Assembly (NCBI RefSeq): GCF_013085465.1
Contig: NZ_CP049838.1
Location: 7,688,001 to 7,752,000, forward strand
Direction: 5' to 3'
Origin: Streptomyces asoensis
Lineage (GTDB): Bacteria > Actinomycetota > Actinomycetes > Streptomycetales > Streptomycetaceae
Length of the DNA: 64,000 nucleotides
A model generated the notes under the pieces. The model saw only the letters and a program-made list of their open reading frames with translations, was not told the origin of the DNA and made no database searches. The position numbers and the translations under genes are program-made. The first letter of the stretch is position 1. Each line of letters begins with the position of its first letter. Positions 19,679 through 28,378 of this stretch are shown here, piece after piece.

Positions 19679-19717
19679 GAGGGCCCGTTGACTCCCCCGG
19701 GAGGTCAACGGGCCCTC
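19679..19717. terminator. Bidirectional terminator between mgt and the MMPL gene
   Basis: GAGGGCCCGTTGAC (19679-19692) pairs perfectly with GTCAACGGGCCCTC (19704-19717) around an 11-base spacer that can itself partly pair. It sits between two convergent genes, so it can stop transcription from both sides. Confidence 0.85.
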
Positions 19718-19750
19718 GGTTCAGGTTGCTTCAGAAGGCCTCGAACGGCG

Positions 19751-22018
19751 TCAGACCCGCAGCGGCTCGCCCTCGTCGTCCCGCGCCACCGGCGCGACCG
19801 CCTCCGGCGACTCGTCGTGCGTGAGGTCGGGCAGCCAGTGCAGCCACTTCGGCAGGTACCAGTTGCGCTCGCCCAGCAGCGCCATCACGGCCGGGAGCAG
19901 CACACCCCGGATGATCGTCGCGTCGATCAGCACCGCGGCCGCCAGGCCCACGCCCATCTGCTTCATGGACTGCATGGACAGCGTTCCGAAGATCGCGAAC
20001 ACGGCGACCATGATGACCGCGGCGCTGGTGACCACACCGGCCGTGGTGACCACACCGTGCTTGATGGCCTCGTTCGTCGAACGGCCCCGCATCCGCGCCT
20101 CACGGATCCGCGAGACGACGAACACGTGGTAGTCCATCGACAGGCCGAACAGGATCACGAAGAGGAACAGCGGCAGCCAGGTGATGATGGCGCCGACGCC
20201 CTCCGCGCCCACCAGCGACGCGCCCCAGCCGTGCTGGAAGACGGCGACCAGGATGCCGTAGGCGGCGCCCACCGAGAGCAGGTTGAGCACGATCGAGGTG
20301 ATCGCGACCGTCAGCGAGCGGAACGACAGCAGCATCAGCAGGAAGGCGAAGACCACGACGAACGCGAAGACGGGAGCGACGGCTCCGGCCAGCTGGTCGT
20401 TGAAGTCCTTCGAACCGGCCACCTGTCCGGTGATCGGCGCCTGGAGGCCGTCGACCTTGCCCAGCGTGGCGGGCCGCACCTCGTCGCGCAGCTTGTCCAG
20501 GCTCGTACCCGCCTTGTCCAGGTCGGAGCCGCCGACCAGCGGAACGTACACGTAGGCGATGTTCTGCGCGTCGTGCAGCTTGATCTCGACCGGACCGCGG
20601 GAGGCACCCGAGCTGACCGCCTGCTCCTTGAACTCCGCGAGCGCGGTCTTCACCTCGGCGGCGTTGATGTCGTCCGCCTTGACGATCACCTCGGCCGGTT
20701 CGGAGCCGCCCGGGAAGGCGTCGTTGACCCGGTTGTAGGTCTGCACGATCGGCAGCGAGTCGCCGAACTCCTGGTCCAGGGTGAGGTTCTGGGTCTTCAT
20801 GCCGACCGCCGGAGCGGCGATCGCGAGCAGCGCGCCGGCCGCCACGACCAGCGACACACCGGGCTTGGCGAGGACGACCTTGAGGACGGCGCTCCAGAAC
20901 CGGCTGCCCTCGTCGGCATGTCCGCCGTTGCCGTTCTTGCGGCGCTTGTCGGGGTGCAGGAACGGGATCCGGCCCTTCTCCACCCGCCGGCCGAGCAGCG
21001 ACAGCAGCGCGGGCAGCACGGTCACCGAACCGACCATGGCGACCGCGACCACCATCAGGGAAGCCAGGCCCATCGCCTCGAACGTCGCGAGCCCGGTGAA
21101 CAGCATGCCCGCCATCGCCACGCACACGGTGACACCGGAGACGATCACGGCACGGCCGCTGGTCGCCGCGGCGATCCTGAGAGCGGTTTCCGGATCACGT
21201 CCCGCGGCCCGCTCCTCGCGCTCCCGGCGCAGATAGAACAGGCAGTAGTCGACGCCGACGGCCAGACCGACCAGCAGCATCACGGAACTCGCCGTGTCGT
21301 CCATCGGCTGGAAGTGGCTGACGATGCTCATCAGGCCCATCGTCGCCATGATCGCGGTGACCGCGAGCGCCACCGGCAGCAGCGCCGCCACCAGCGCGCC
21401 GAACGCGATCAGCAGAATGCCCAGGGCCACCGGCACGGCGGAGTACTCCGCCTGCTGGAAGTCGTCGCCGAACGCGTCGTCGAACGTCTTCATCATGCTG
21501 GCGCCGCCGATCTCCTCGATCCGCAGCGAGGAGTGGTCCTTCTGGACCCCCTCGACGGCCTCGAGAACCGGCTCGACCCGCTCGCCCGCGGTTTCGGAGT
21601 CGCCGCGCATGTCGAACTGCACGAGCGCGCTGCGACCGTCCTTCGAGATCGTGTCCGAGTCGTAGGGCGAGGTCACGTCGGTGACCTTGCCGGTCTTCTC
21701 CACGGCCGCGACGACCGCCGCGACGGCGGCCTTGAAGTCCGCGTCCGTGGCCTTGACGGAGCCGTCCTTCGACTGGACGAGGACCGTCTCACTGGCCGGC
21801 TCGTCGATGCCGGCGTCCTCGATGATCCGGGCGGCCGTGTGGGTCTCGCCCCCGAGCTGGTCGCTCTCCTTGACCTCGACCGTGCCCACCGCCGAGCCGA
21901 TCCCCATGGCCAGGACCACGAACAGCACCCAGATGCCCACGGCGGCCCATCGGTGCCGGGCGCTCCAGCCGCCGGCCCGCGCGGCGAAGCCCCGCACCCG
22001 TATATCTCCGTTCCCCAT
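19751..22018 (-). CDS. MMPL/RND-family membrane transporter
   Basis: 755 aa with the two-fold repeated MMPL architecture: one membrane helix (about 22-45), a large extracellular domain, five helices (about 190-345) containing VGLAVGVDYCLFYLRREREE, a cytoplasmic linker (KRRKNGNG), then a second helix, extracellular domain and five helices with LFGLSMDYHVFVVSRIREA. The Asp-Tyr pairs in both halves are the proton-relay residues of this family. Such pumps export lipids or drugs. There is no neighbouring lipid-synthesis or TetR gene. The mgt gene is convergent. Confidence 0.9.
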   Translation of the reverse strand: MGNGDIRVRGFAARAGGWSARHRWAAVGIWVLFVVLAMGIGSAVGTVEVKESDQLGGETHTAARIIEDAGIDEPASETVLVQSKDGSVKATDADFKAAVAAVVAAVEKTGKVTDVTSPYDSDTISKDGRSALVQFDMRGDSETAGERVEPVLEAVEGVQKDHSSLRIEEIGGASMMKTFDDAFGDDFQQAEYSAVPVALGILLIAFGALVAALLPVALAVTAIMATMGLMSIVSHFQPMDDTASSVMLLVGLAVGVDYCLFYLRREREERAAGRDPETALRIAAATSGRAVIVSGVTVCVAMAGMLFTGLATFEAMGLASLMVVAVAMVGSVTVLPALLSLLGRRVEKGRIPFLHPDKRRKNGNGGHADEGSRFWSAVLKVVLAKPGVSLVVAAGALLAIAAPAVGMKTQNLTLDQEFGDSLPIVQTYNRVNDAFPGGSEPAEVIVKADDINAAEVKTALAEFKEQAVSSGASRGPVEIKLHDAQNIAYVYVPLVGGSDLDKAGTSLDKLRDEVRPATLGKVDGLQAPITGQVAGSKDFNDQLAGAVAPVFAFVVVFAFLLMLLSFRSLTVAITSIVLNLLSVGAAYGILVAVFQHGWGASLVGAEGVGAIITWLPLFLFVILFGLSMDYHVFVVSRIREARMRGRSTNEAIKHGVVTTAGVVTSAAVIMVAVFAIFGTLSMQSMKQMGVGLAAAVLIDATIIRGVLLPAVMALLGERNWYLPKWLHWLPDLTHDESPEAVAPVARDDEGEPLRV

Positions 22019-22446
22019 GACGGGCCTGCCCTCTTGTGATGCGGTGGCAACCCCCTGCCGCCACCTTCAGATTCGAAGGTATGGGCTGGATAAAGCCATC
22101 TCGTCGTGCTGCCCGGTGAGGTGCCGGACACCCGACTCCTCCCGTCGGACCCCGCCCTCTCACCGCTGGGGAGGACAGAGGCCCCCTACATCTATCCGGT
22201 GATCTCGGGGATGACGATCAGGGTGCGGGCCGATGGCGCGGGCTGTGACGGTGATGGGGGAGTTCGGGGGCGAAGGCCGGAATGGTGATTACGAAAGTCT
22301 GTTGAACAAGTCGCGAGCCTGTGGAGATGTCCGGCAGATGTTGCTCCGCATCCCGTCGATCGGCCAGAGTTTCGCCCGACGCTCCACGCCGGCCGCGGCC
22401 GTCGTGCCCACCCCCACGGGGCACGACGGCCGCTTAAGGTGAGCGG
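22019..22446. other. Intergenic region between the MMPL and DUF1697 genes
   Basis: This 428-base divergent gap has no convincing coding frame. It contains a small inverted repeat in the MMPL 5' region (GGTGGC 22043-22048 with GCCACC 22060-22065), CCTTC/GAAGG arms near 22064-22079, and a long hairpin at 22395-22433 listed separately. Confidence 0.5.
22395..22433. terminator. Long perfect hairpin, possible terminator
   Basis: GCGGCCGTCGTGCCC (22395-22409) is fully complementary to GGGCACGACGGCCGC (22419-22433) with a 9-base loop. It lies directly upstream of the TAAGGT -10 box of the DUF1697 gene. It may terminate minus-strand transcription coming from the transglutaminase gene before it reaches the MMPL gene, or it may serve as an operator. 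Confidence 0.5.
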
Positions 22447-22995
22447 ATGACGACGACGTACGCGGCACTGCTGCGCGGCATCAACGTGGGCGGCAGCAGG
22501 AAGGTCCCGATGGCCGAACTGCGCACGCTGTTGGAGGGGCTCGGCCTCGGGGACGCCCGCACCCATCTCCAGAGCGGCCAGGCCGTCTTCTCCTCCGGGC
22601 ACGGGGACGAGGAGAGCCTCGCCGCCGAGCTCACGGCGGCGATCGAGAGACACTTCGGCTTCGCCGTCGGCGTGATCGTGCGCGACCACGCTTATCTGAA
22701 AGCGGTTGCCGACGCTTGCCCGTTCCCGGCCGCCGAGCTGGAGGGCAAGCAACTCCACGCCACGTATTTCTCCACCCCCGTCGACGCGGAGCGCTACGCC
22801 GGGATCGACCAGGCCGCCCACCTTCCCGAGGAGTTCCGCCTCGGCGACCGCGTCCTGTACCTGTACGCCCCCGAGGGCCTCGGCCGGTCCAAGCTCGCCG
22901 AGCAGCTGTCCAGGCCCCGGCTGAACAAGGGGCTCATCGCCACGACCCGGAACTGGAACACCGTCGTCAAACTGGTGGAGATGACGGAAGCGTGA
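22447..22995 (+). CDS. DUF1697 family protein
   Basis: 182 aa beginning MTTTYAALLRGINVGG, the hallmark of DUF1697 (YbiI/VdlD-like) proteins, whose function is unknown. KVPMAELRTLLEGLGL and a C-terminal RNWNTVVKLVEM are also typical. The start follows TAAGGT after 6 bases with no ribosome binding site, so it is probably leaderless. The 3' end overlaps the convergent transglutaminase gene by 29 bases. Confidence 0.88.
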   Translation: MTTTYAALLRGINVGGSRKVPMAELRTLLEGLGLGDARTHLQSGQAVFSSGHGDEESLAAELTAAIERHFGFAVGVIVRDHAYLKAVADACPFPAAELEGKQLHATYFSTPVDAERYAGIDQAAHLPEEFRLGDRVLYLYAPEGLGRSKLAEQLSRPRLNKGLIATTRNWNTVVKLVEMTEA

Positions 22996-23899
22996 TCTTG
23001 CGCGGGCCGTGGAAGGGCGCCAGGGAGAGGATCTCGCGGGGCACGGTGAGCCGCGGATCGGCATAGAGCCGGCGGGCCTCCTCGTGGGTGCGGGCGGCGG
23101 CCACGGCGTCCACGAGGGCCAGGTCGTCCTCGGTGAGCTCGGTGAGCTCGGTGGGCTCGGTGGGCTCGGTGGGCTTGGTGAGCTCGGTGAGCTCGGTGAG
23201 CGAGTCGTGATTCCTTAACTCCGACAGTCCCCAGCCGTCCCAGGGAAGCGGTTCCATGCCGTTACGGGCGGCGAGGTCAAGGACCACACTGTTGAGGACG
23301 AGCGGCAGACCCCTGAGGTCGGGATCGGCCCACACCCCGAACGTCTCCGGGTCCGCCGCGCCCGCCCGGCAGGCCTGCCACGCCTGCCCGGCGACCAGGA
23401 AACGGTTCCGCGGCACGTCCATCGGGTCGAAGGGCACGTCGTAGAAGTCGGCGGTCACCTGTGCGTCGGCCAGCCGCCAAGTGCCGTCCGGGAGGCGGTA
23501 TTCGGTGACCCAGTGGTCGTCGTGGAAGCCCTCGACGAAGTAGGTCGCGTACCCGCCCCGGATGCGGGACGGCGTCCCGGTCGCCCGCAGCAGCGAGCAC
23601 AGCAGCAGCGAGTAGTCCCGGCACGTGCCCACGAACTGCTCGTCGTACGAACGCCGTCGGGTGAGCGGGGCGTTCCTGCGCGCCCGCAGGATCCGCAGGA
23701 TGGCGATCACGTACCGGGATTCGGCGTCGTGGTGCAGCCGCGCTTCGGGAATCTCGTACCCGACCCGTTCCCCTTCCAACCGATGCACCATCAGATTGCG
23801 TACGAGGCAGGTGAGTTCGCGAGGATCGCGAGGCAGGTCGGAGACATCCAGGTCGCCCGGGTCGCTGTACGGCGTCTGCCGCAGGTAGTAGTCGTCCAT
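22967..23899 (-). CDS. Transglutaminase-like cysteine-protease-fold protein
   Basis: 310 aa. The transglutaminase-core triad is visible: Cys93 in GTCRDYSLLLCSLLRATG, His129 in DDHWVTEY and Asp145 in LADAQ. Bacterial members are often peptidases or act on protein side chains; the substrate here is unknown. Residues around 230-255 are a run of TEL/TEP/TKP tripeptides encoded by a 9-base tandem repeat, placing a charged flexible linker before a short C-terminal helix region. No signal peptide, so cytoplasmic. It is divergent from the reductase gene at 24001. Confidence 0.82.
   Translation of the reverse strand: MDDYYLRQTPYSDPGDLDVSDLPRDPRELTCLVRNLMVHRLEGERVGYEIPEARLHHDAESRYVIAILRILRARRNAPLTRRRSYDEQFVGTCRDYSLLLCSLLRATGTPSRIRGGYATYFVEGFHDDHWVTEYRLPDGTWRLADAQVTADFYDVPFDPMDVPRNRFLVAGQAWQACRAGAADPETFGVWADPDLRGLPLVLNSVVLDLAARNGMEPLPWDGWGLSELRNHDSLTELTELTKPTEPTEPTELTELTEDDLALVDAVAAARTHEEARRLYADPRLTVPREILSLAPFHGPRKITLPSSPPV
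23132..23200. repeat. 9-base tandem repeat in the transglutaminase gene
   Basis: Seven full copies of GGTGAGCTC or its variant GGTGGGCTC (with one ending CTT) plus a partial copy run head to tail. On the coding strand they give Thr-Glu-Leu or Thr-Glu/Lys-Pro units, so changes in copy number keep the frame. Confidence 0.9.
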
Positions 23900-24000
23900 G
23901 CCCGGACCCTCGGCCCTGCCCCAGGGACAAGGTCAACCTCGTGCGGACCTTTTCCCACGCTTTTGATGGGACGTACACACGCTTGTGCGAGGCTCGTCCC

Positions 24001-25035
24001 ATGCGTTACATCATCATCGGGGCAGGGGCGATCGGCGGCACGGTCGGCGGACGACTGGCGGAGGCCGGGCGCGAGGTCGTGCTGGTCGCACGCGGCGCGC
24101 ACCGGGCGGCGCTCACGGAGGGCGGACTGCGGCTCAGGGTTCCGCAGGGCGAACTGACGTACCGGCTGCCCGTCGTCGACGGACCGGACGCACTCGGCAC
24201 GCTGCGCGTCGACGACGTCCTCTTCCTCGCCGTCAAGACCCAGGACACCGAGGCGGCACTCCAGGCGTGGGGCCCTGCCCCGGTCGAGGGCGGCGGCACG
24301 GCCGCGGAGCGACTGCCCCTGGTCTGCGCGCAGAACGGCGTGGAGAGCCCGCGCCTCGCCCTGCGCCGCTTCCGGCACGTCTACGGCGTCTGCGTCTGGC
24401 TGCCCGCCACCCATGTCGAACCGGGTGTCGTCTCCGCCGCAGGCACCCCGCTCACCGGCATCCTTCACCTCGGCCGGTACCCGCACGGCACCGACGACAC
24501 GGCCCGCCTTATCGCCGCCGACCTGGAGCAGGCGCACTTCGAGGCACCGGTCGTACCCGACGTCTCCCGCTGGCAGTACGCGAAGCTGCTGTCCAACCTC
24601 GGAAACGCCCTGGAAGCGGTGAGCGGCCCGGTGGGCGACCCCGAGGCGGAGGCGCTGTACGCGAGGGTGCGAGCCGAGGGCGAGGCCGTGCTGCACGCCG
24701 CCGGGATCGTGTGGGCGAGCACCGAGGAACAGCAGGCCCTGCGCGGAGACAAGGTCACCCTCGTCCCGCTCGACGGCGTCCCGCGCGGCGGCGGCTCCTC
24801 CTGGCAGTCCCTCAGCCGTGGCGCCGGCACCATCGAGGCCGACCACCTCAACGGCGAGATCGCGCTCCTCGGCCGTCTGCACGGCGTACCGACCCCGCTG
24901 AACGAGTTGCTGCAACGGCTTGCCAACCAGTTCGCCCGGGACCGGAGAGCACCCGGGTCCCTGCCGCTGCCGGAACTGCTCCGACTGGCGGACGACCGGG
25001 CCGCCGACGCTGTCGCGTTTGTTCAAGAGTCCTGA
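24001..25035 (+). CDS. Ketopantoate reductase (ApbA/PanE) family protein
   Basis: 344 aa starting MRYIIIGAGAIGGTVGGRLAEAG, a classic NADPH-binding Rossmann motif GxGxxG. The family C-terminal helical domain follows, including QYAKLLSNLGNALEA, where Lys corresponds to the catalytic residue of PanE. True PanE reduces 2-dehydropantoate in pantothenate synthesis, but genomes carry several paralogues with other 2-keto acid substrates and no pan gene is nearby. Possible leaderless start: GAGGCT, then 6 bases, then ATG. Confidence 0.85.
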   Translation: MRYIIIGAGAIGGTVGGRLAEAGREVVLVARGAHRAALTEGGLRLRVPQGELTYRLPVVDGPDALGTLRVDDVLFLAVKTQDTEAALQAWGPAPVEGGGTAAERLPLVCAQNGVESPRLALRRFRHVYGVCVWLPATHVEPGVVSAAGTPLTGILHLGRYPHGTDDTARLIAADLEQAHFEAPVVPDVSRWQYAKLLSNLGNALEAVSGPVGDPEAEALYARVRAEGEAVLHAAGIVWASTEEQQALRGDKVTLVPLDGVPRGGGSSWQSLSRGAGTIEADHLNGEIALLGRLHGVPTPLNELLQRLANQFARDRRAPGSLPLPELLRLADDRAADAVAFVQES

Positions 25036-25061
25036 GCACTCCGCTGCCTAGCGTGAGACGC

Positions 25062-25661
25062 ATGAAGAACGACGAGACGCACCAGTACATGTACGAATGC
25101 GCCGCCGAGGCGTCGCGCGTCGCCCGCGGTGTCCCGGCGGCACGGTTGAGCGATCCGACGCACTGCCCGGGCTGGGACGTCCGCACCCTGGTCGACCACT
25201 GGGTCCTCTACACCTCCCATGGCCTCGAGCACCGCGCCCTGCGCAAGCAGCTCCCCGACGACCTGATCGCCCGCGACTTCACCGCCGACCCGCAGTGGGC
25301 CGAGGCATACGCCGACCAGCTGGAACGCGCGGTCGCGGCCTGGGCGGATCCGGCCGTGTGGGAGGGCGAGGTCGACCTGGGAACGGCCGCGATGCCCGCC
25401 ACCGAGATCGCCTCGATGATCGTCAAGGAGACGGCGGTGCACGGCTGGGACGTGGCGGTCGCCACCGACCAGGAGTTCCACATCTCGGACGACGCGGCCC
25501 GGTTCGTCCTCGACGTCGTCGAACGGCACGGCGACCTCTACCGCCAGTACGACGGCTTCGCGGCGGTGGTGCCGGTGGCGGAGGACGCGTCGGTGTTCGA
25601 GCGGGCGCTCGCGGCGAGCGGGCGCGATCCGCGCCAGGGCGCCGCACGAGTGGACCACTGA
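25062..25661 (+). CDS. TIGR03086-type mycothiol-dependent isomerase-like protein
   Basis: 199 aa. CPGWDVRTLVDHWV near the N-terminus and ETAVHGWDVAVATDQ in the middle are typical of the maleylpyruvate isomerase N-terminal/DinB-like four-helix fold, in which three His coordinate a metal used with mycothiol. Function is uncertain: many paralogues exist per actinobacterial genome. The ATG is 7 bases after TAGCGT without a ribosome binding site. It follows the reductase gene by 26 bases but may have its own promoter. Confidence 0.8.
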   Translation: MKNDETHQYMYECAAEASRVARGVPAARLSDPTHCPGWDVRTLVDHWVLYTSHGLEHRALRKQLPDDLIARDFTADPQWAEAYADQLERAVAAWADPAVWEGEVDLGTAAMPATEIASMIVKETAVHGWDVAVATDQEFHISDDAARFVLDVVERHGDLYRQYDGFAAVVPVAEDASVFERALAASGRDPRQGAARVDH

Positions 25662-25686
25662 GCGATTACCTCGGGCCGCCTGCTGT

Positions 25687-25716
25687 GGGGGCGGGGGGTG
25701 CGGGGTGCGGGGTGCG
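25687..25716 (+). other. G-rich tract with G-quadruplex potential
   Basis: Four or more runs of three to six G separated by C or TGC lie just after the 3' end of the TIGR03086 gene, in a gap between convergent genes. Such a tract can fold as a G-quadruplex on the plus strand. Confidence 0.45.
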
Positions 25717-25771
25717 GTGCGTGGGGCGCACGTCGACGCTTGGTCGGTTGGGGTGGCTTCAGGAAAGGGAG

Positions 25772-25859
25772 CCGGTACCGCAGCGGAAACCGGTACCGCA
25801 GCGGAAACCGGTACCGAAACGGAAACCGGTACCGAAACGGAAACCGGTACCGAAAAGGA
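25772..25859. repeat. 18-base tandem minisatellite
   Basis: Four full units of CCGGTACCGCAGCGGAAA or CCGGTACCGAAACGGAAA and one partial unit lie head to tail between two convergent genes. Each unit contains the palindrome CGGTACCG. The region is outside any gene I can support, so the array is non-coding. Confidence 0.9.
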
Positions 25860-25871
25860 GATAGACAGTGC

Positions 25872-25888
25872 CCCTCGCGGCGCGAGGG
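25872..25888 (-). terminator. Terminator at the end of the sulfur operon
   Basis: CCCTCGCG-G-CGCGAGGG forms a perfect hairpin 13 bases after the stop codon of the sirohydrochlorin chelatase gene on the minus strand, and the sequence that follows is relatively T-rich. Confidence 0.65.
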
Positions 25889-25901
25889 AGCCCGTCGTCG
25901 G

Positions 25902-26663
25902 TCAGGCGCCGACAGCCGCCAGCGCCGGCGTGCGCGCCGCGTCGTACCGTTCCAGCAGCACCCGCGCCACCTCCGGCGCCGGACCCAGCACGTCGGCCAG
26001 GAAGTCCGCCGCGGCCGCACCTCGCGCGATGCGGTCCGGCAGGAAGCCGGGGGCCAGGACGTACGGGGCGACGGCGACCCGCGAGCACCCCAGCGCCCGC
26101 AGTTCGCGGACCGCGTCCCCGGTGCGCGGGAACCCCGAGGGAGAACCGGCGGAGGCGAACGCAGGCCGCACGGCACACCAACCGGTGCGCCGCCACTCCC
26201 GCGCGATTTCTGCGATCACTGCGATCGCCTCCGGGTCCGTGGACCCCGCCGAGGCCAGCACGACCCCGGTCGAGGACTTGTCGGCGGGCGTCAGGCCGGC
26301 CTCGTACAGCCGTCGTTCGAGGACGGTGAGCAGCAGCGGCGACGGGCCGAGTACCTCGGCCTGTCTGATCCGCAGCTGTGCCGGAGCGTCCCGCAGGACC
26401 GCCGGGATGTCCGCTTTCGCGTGGAACGCTCGGGTCAGCAGCAGCGGCAGCGCCACGACGTCACGGACGCCCTCCGCCGCCAACGACTCCAGCACCCCAG
26501 GGACAGAGGGGATGTTGAAGTCCAGGAAACCGGTCTCTACACGCAGACCCGGCCGCAACGACCGCACCCGCCGCACCAGGGCGTGCACGGTCGCTGCGTG
26601 CCGCGGATCACGACTGCCGTGGGCAATCACCACGAGAACGGGAGGAACCGGTTTCCTGTACAT
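25902..26663 (-). CDS. Sirohydrochlorin chelatase (CbiX family)
   Basis: 253 aa. The N-terminal CbiX domain shows VIAHGSRDPRHAATV, with the His that takes the pyrrole protons and binds metal, and VALPLLLTRAFHAKADIP with a second His. A second, weaker repeat forms the C-terminal half. The enzyme inserts iron into sirohydrochlorin to make siroheme, the cofactor of the sulfite reductase encoded at the head of this operon. It is the last gene, 6 bases after the ABC permease gene. Confidence 0.85.
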   Translation of the reverse strand: MYRKPVPPVLVVIAHGSRDPRHAATVHALVRRVRSLRPGLRVETGFLDFNIPSVPGVLESLAAEGVRDVVALPLLLTRAFHAKADIPAVLRDAPAQLRIRQAEVLGPSPLLLTVLERRLYEAGLTPADKSSTGVVLASAGSTDPEAIAVIAEIAREWRRTGWCAVRPAFASAGSPSGFPRTGDAVRELRALGCSRVAVAPYVLAPGFLPDRIARGAAAADFLADVLGPAPEVARVLLERYDAARTPALAAVGA

Positions 26664-26669
26664 GGGACT

Positions 26670-27569
26670 TCAGCTCTTCACCAGCAGACCACGGCTGCGC
26701 AGCACCCACCGCTCCAGCGGACTGAAGATCAGCAGGTCGATGGCGATTCCGACGAACAGGATGAGCAGGATCGCCTCGAACACCATCGACATGTCACTGG
26801 CGTTGCGCCCGTTCTCCAGCAACTGACCGAGACCGACGCCGAGGTCGGGGAAGGACGCGATGATCTCCGCCGCCATCAGCGAACGCCACGAGAACGCCCA
26901 GCCCTGCTTCAGTCCTGCCACATAACCCGGCAGGGCGGCCGGCAACGTGATGTACACGGTTCCCTTCAACCCCGTCGCACCCATCGTGCGACCCGCCCGC
27001 AGGAACAGCGGCGGCACCTGGTCGACGCCGGACACCAGCCCGTTCGCGATGGACGGCACCGCGCCGAGCAGGATCACCGCGTACATCATCGAGTTGTTCA
27101 GACCCAGCCACAGCACGGCCGGCGGCACCCACGCCACCGACGGCAGCGACTGGAGACCGGACAGGATCGGACCGATCGCCGCCCGCACGAACTTCACGCG
27201 TGCCACCAGCAGGCCCAGCGGGGTGCCGATCGCCAGCGCGAAGAGGAAGCCGAGCAGACCGCGCGAGACGCTGGTCCAGATGTAACCGAGCAGCTTGCCC
27301 TCGAGCCAGGCGTCCTGGAGCGTCCGCCAGACGTCCACGGGGGAGACCAGCTTGGTCGGGTCGTCGACGATCTTGAAGGTGATCTGCCAGACGATCAGCA
27401 GCAGCACGGTCGCCAGGATCGGCGGCAGGATCTTGTCGACGAAGGTCCGCCGAAAGGGCGTACGGCCGGTGGGCGCCACGACGTCCAGCGCGTCGAGCCC
27501 CGCCTCCACCCCGGCAAGCTCGGTGGTACCCGCTTTCGTCACCGTCGTCCTCGTCTCAGTGCTGGCCAT
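26670..27569 (-). CDS. ABC permease, sulfonate/taurine type
   Basis: 299 aa from the ATG at 27569 (MASTETRTT), overlapping the ATPase gene by 14 bases; a slightly upstream ATG is possible. About six membrane helices, with GATGLKGTVYITLPAALPG as the EAA-type ATPase contact. The family (SsuC/TauC/NrtB-like) imports sulfonates, taurine, nitrate or thiamin precursors. The sulfur operon favours an organosulfur substrate. Confidence 0.88.
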   Translation of the reverse strand: MASTETRTTVTKAGTTELAGVEAGLDALDVVAPTGRTPFRRTFVDKILPPILATVLLLIVWQITFKIVDDPTKLVSPVDVWRTLQDAWLEGKLLGYIWTSVSRGLLGFLFALAIGTPLGLLVARVKFVRAAIGPILSGLQSLPSVAWVPPAVLWLGLNNSMMYAVILLGAVPSIANGLVSGVDQVPPLFLRAGRTMGATGLKGTVYITLPAALPGYVAGLKQGWAFSWRSLMAAEIIASFPDLGVGLGQLLENGRNASDMSMVFEAILLILFVGIAIDLLIFSPLERWVLRSRGLLVKS

Positions 27570-28344
27570 GACGGCGGATCTCCCCACGCAGGACTTCGGT
27601 GATCTCGATGGACAGTTCCGCCACCGGGGCGTCCTCGATCCGGCGCGGCTGCGGGATGTCGACCGTCCACTCGCGCGCCACCCGGCCGGGCCGGGAGGAC
27701 AGCAGGACGACCCGCTGCGCGAGCCGCACCGCCTCGCGCACGTTGTGCGTGACGAAGAGGACGGACAGTCCCGTCTCCCCCCAGATCCGGGTCAGCTCGT
27801 CGTGCAGCACATCCCGCGTGATGGCGTCCAGCGCCGCGAACGGCTCGTCCATCAGCAGGATGTTGCTCTCCTGCGCCAGCGCGCGGGCCATCGCCACGCG
27901 CTGCCGCATACCGCCGGAAAGTTCGTGAACACGCTTTCCGTACGCGCCCTTCAACCGGACCAGCTCGAGCAGTTCCTCCGCCTTGCCGCGCCGCTCGGGC
28001 TTCGCGACTCCCCGGAGTTTCAGGGCGAGCTCGATGTTCTTGCCCGCGCTCAGCCACGGGAAGAGGGCGTGCTCCTGGAACATCAGCGCCGGGCGGCCGT
28101 CCGTCGTGATGGAACCGGTGGTGGGCTCGTCGAGCCCCGCCACCAGGTTGAGCAAAGTGGACTTGCCGCAGCCCGAAGCCCCCAGGAGGGTGACGAACTC
28201 GCCGGGAGCGACATCGAGAGTGATGTCGTCCAGGACGAGCTGCTGCCCGCCCGGCCCTGCGAAGGACTTCGAGACGTGCTCAAGCCGGGCCGCGTACTCC
28301 ACGGACTCCGCGGACTCGGCGGCCTTGGCGAAGGTCGTGGCCAT
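27556..28344 (-). CDS. ABC ATPase, sulfonate/taurine type
   Basis: 262 aa. The start at 28344 is chosen because AGGAGG lies 8 bases upstream; an upstream ATG at 28368 lacks this. Walker A GASGCGKST, signature LSGGMRQR, Walker B NILLMDEPF and the switch His in FVTHNVREAV are all intact. It powers the permease encoded next. Unlike the sugar importers in this window, this system has its own ATPase. Confidence 0.92.
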   Translation of the reverse strand: MATTFAKAAESAESVEYAARLEHVSKSFAGPGGQQLVLDDITLDVAPGEFVTLLGASGCGKSTLLNLVAGLDEPTTGSITTDGRPALMFQEHALFPWLSAGKNIELALKLRGVAKPERRGKAEELLELVRLKGAYGKRVHELSGGMRQRVAMARALAQESNILLMDEPFAALDAITRDVLHDELTRIWGETGLSVLFVTHNVREAVRLAQRVVLLSSRPGRVAREWTVDIPQPRRIEDAPVAELSIEITEVLRGEIRRHGQH

Positions 28345-28378
28345 GGTCGTCACCTCCTGGGAACTCATCGGATTCCGA

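Noticed and set aside
19673..22039. 788-codon plus-strand frame opposite the MMPL gene
   Set aside because: Composition (His, Asp, Arg-rich) is that of an antisense shadow, and the minus strand encodes a clear MMPL transporter.
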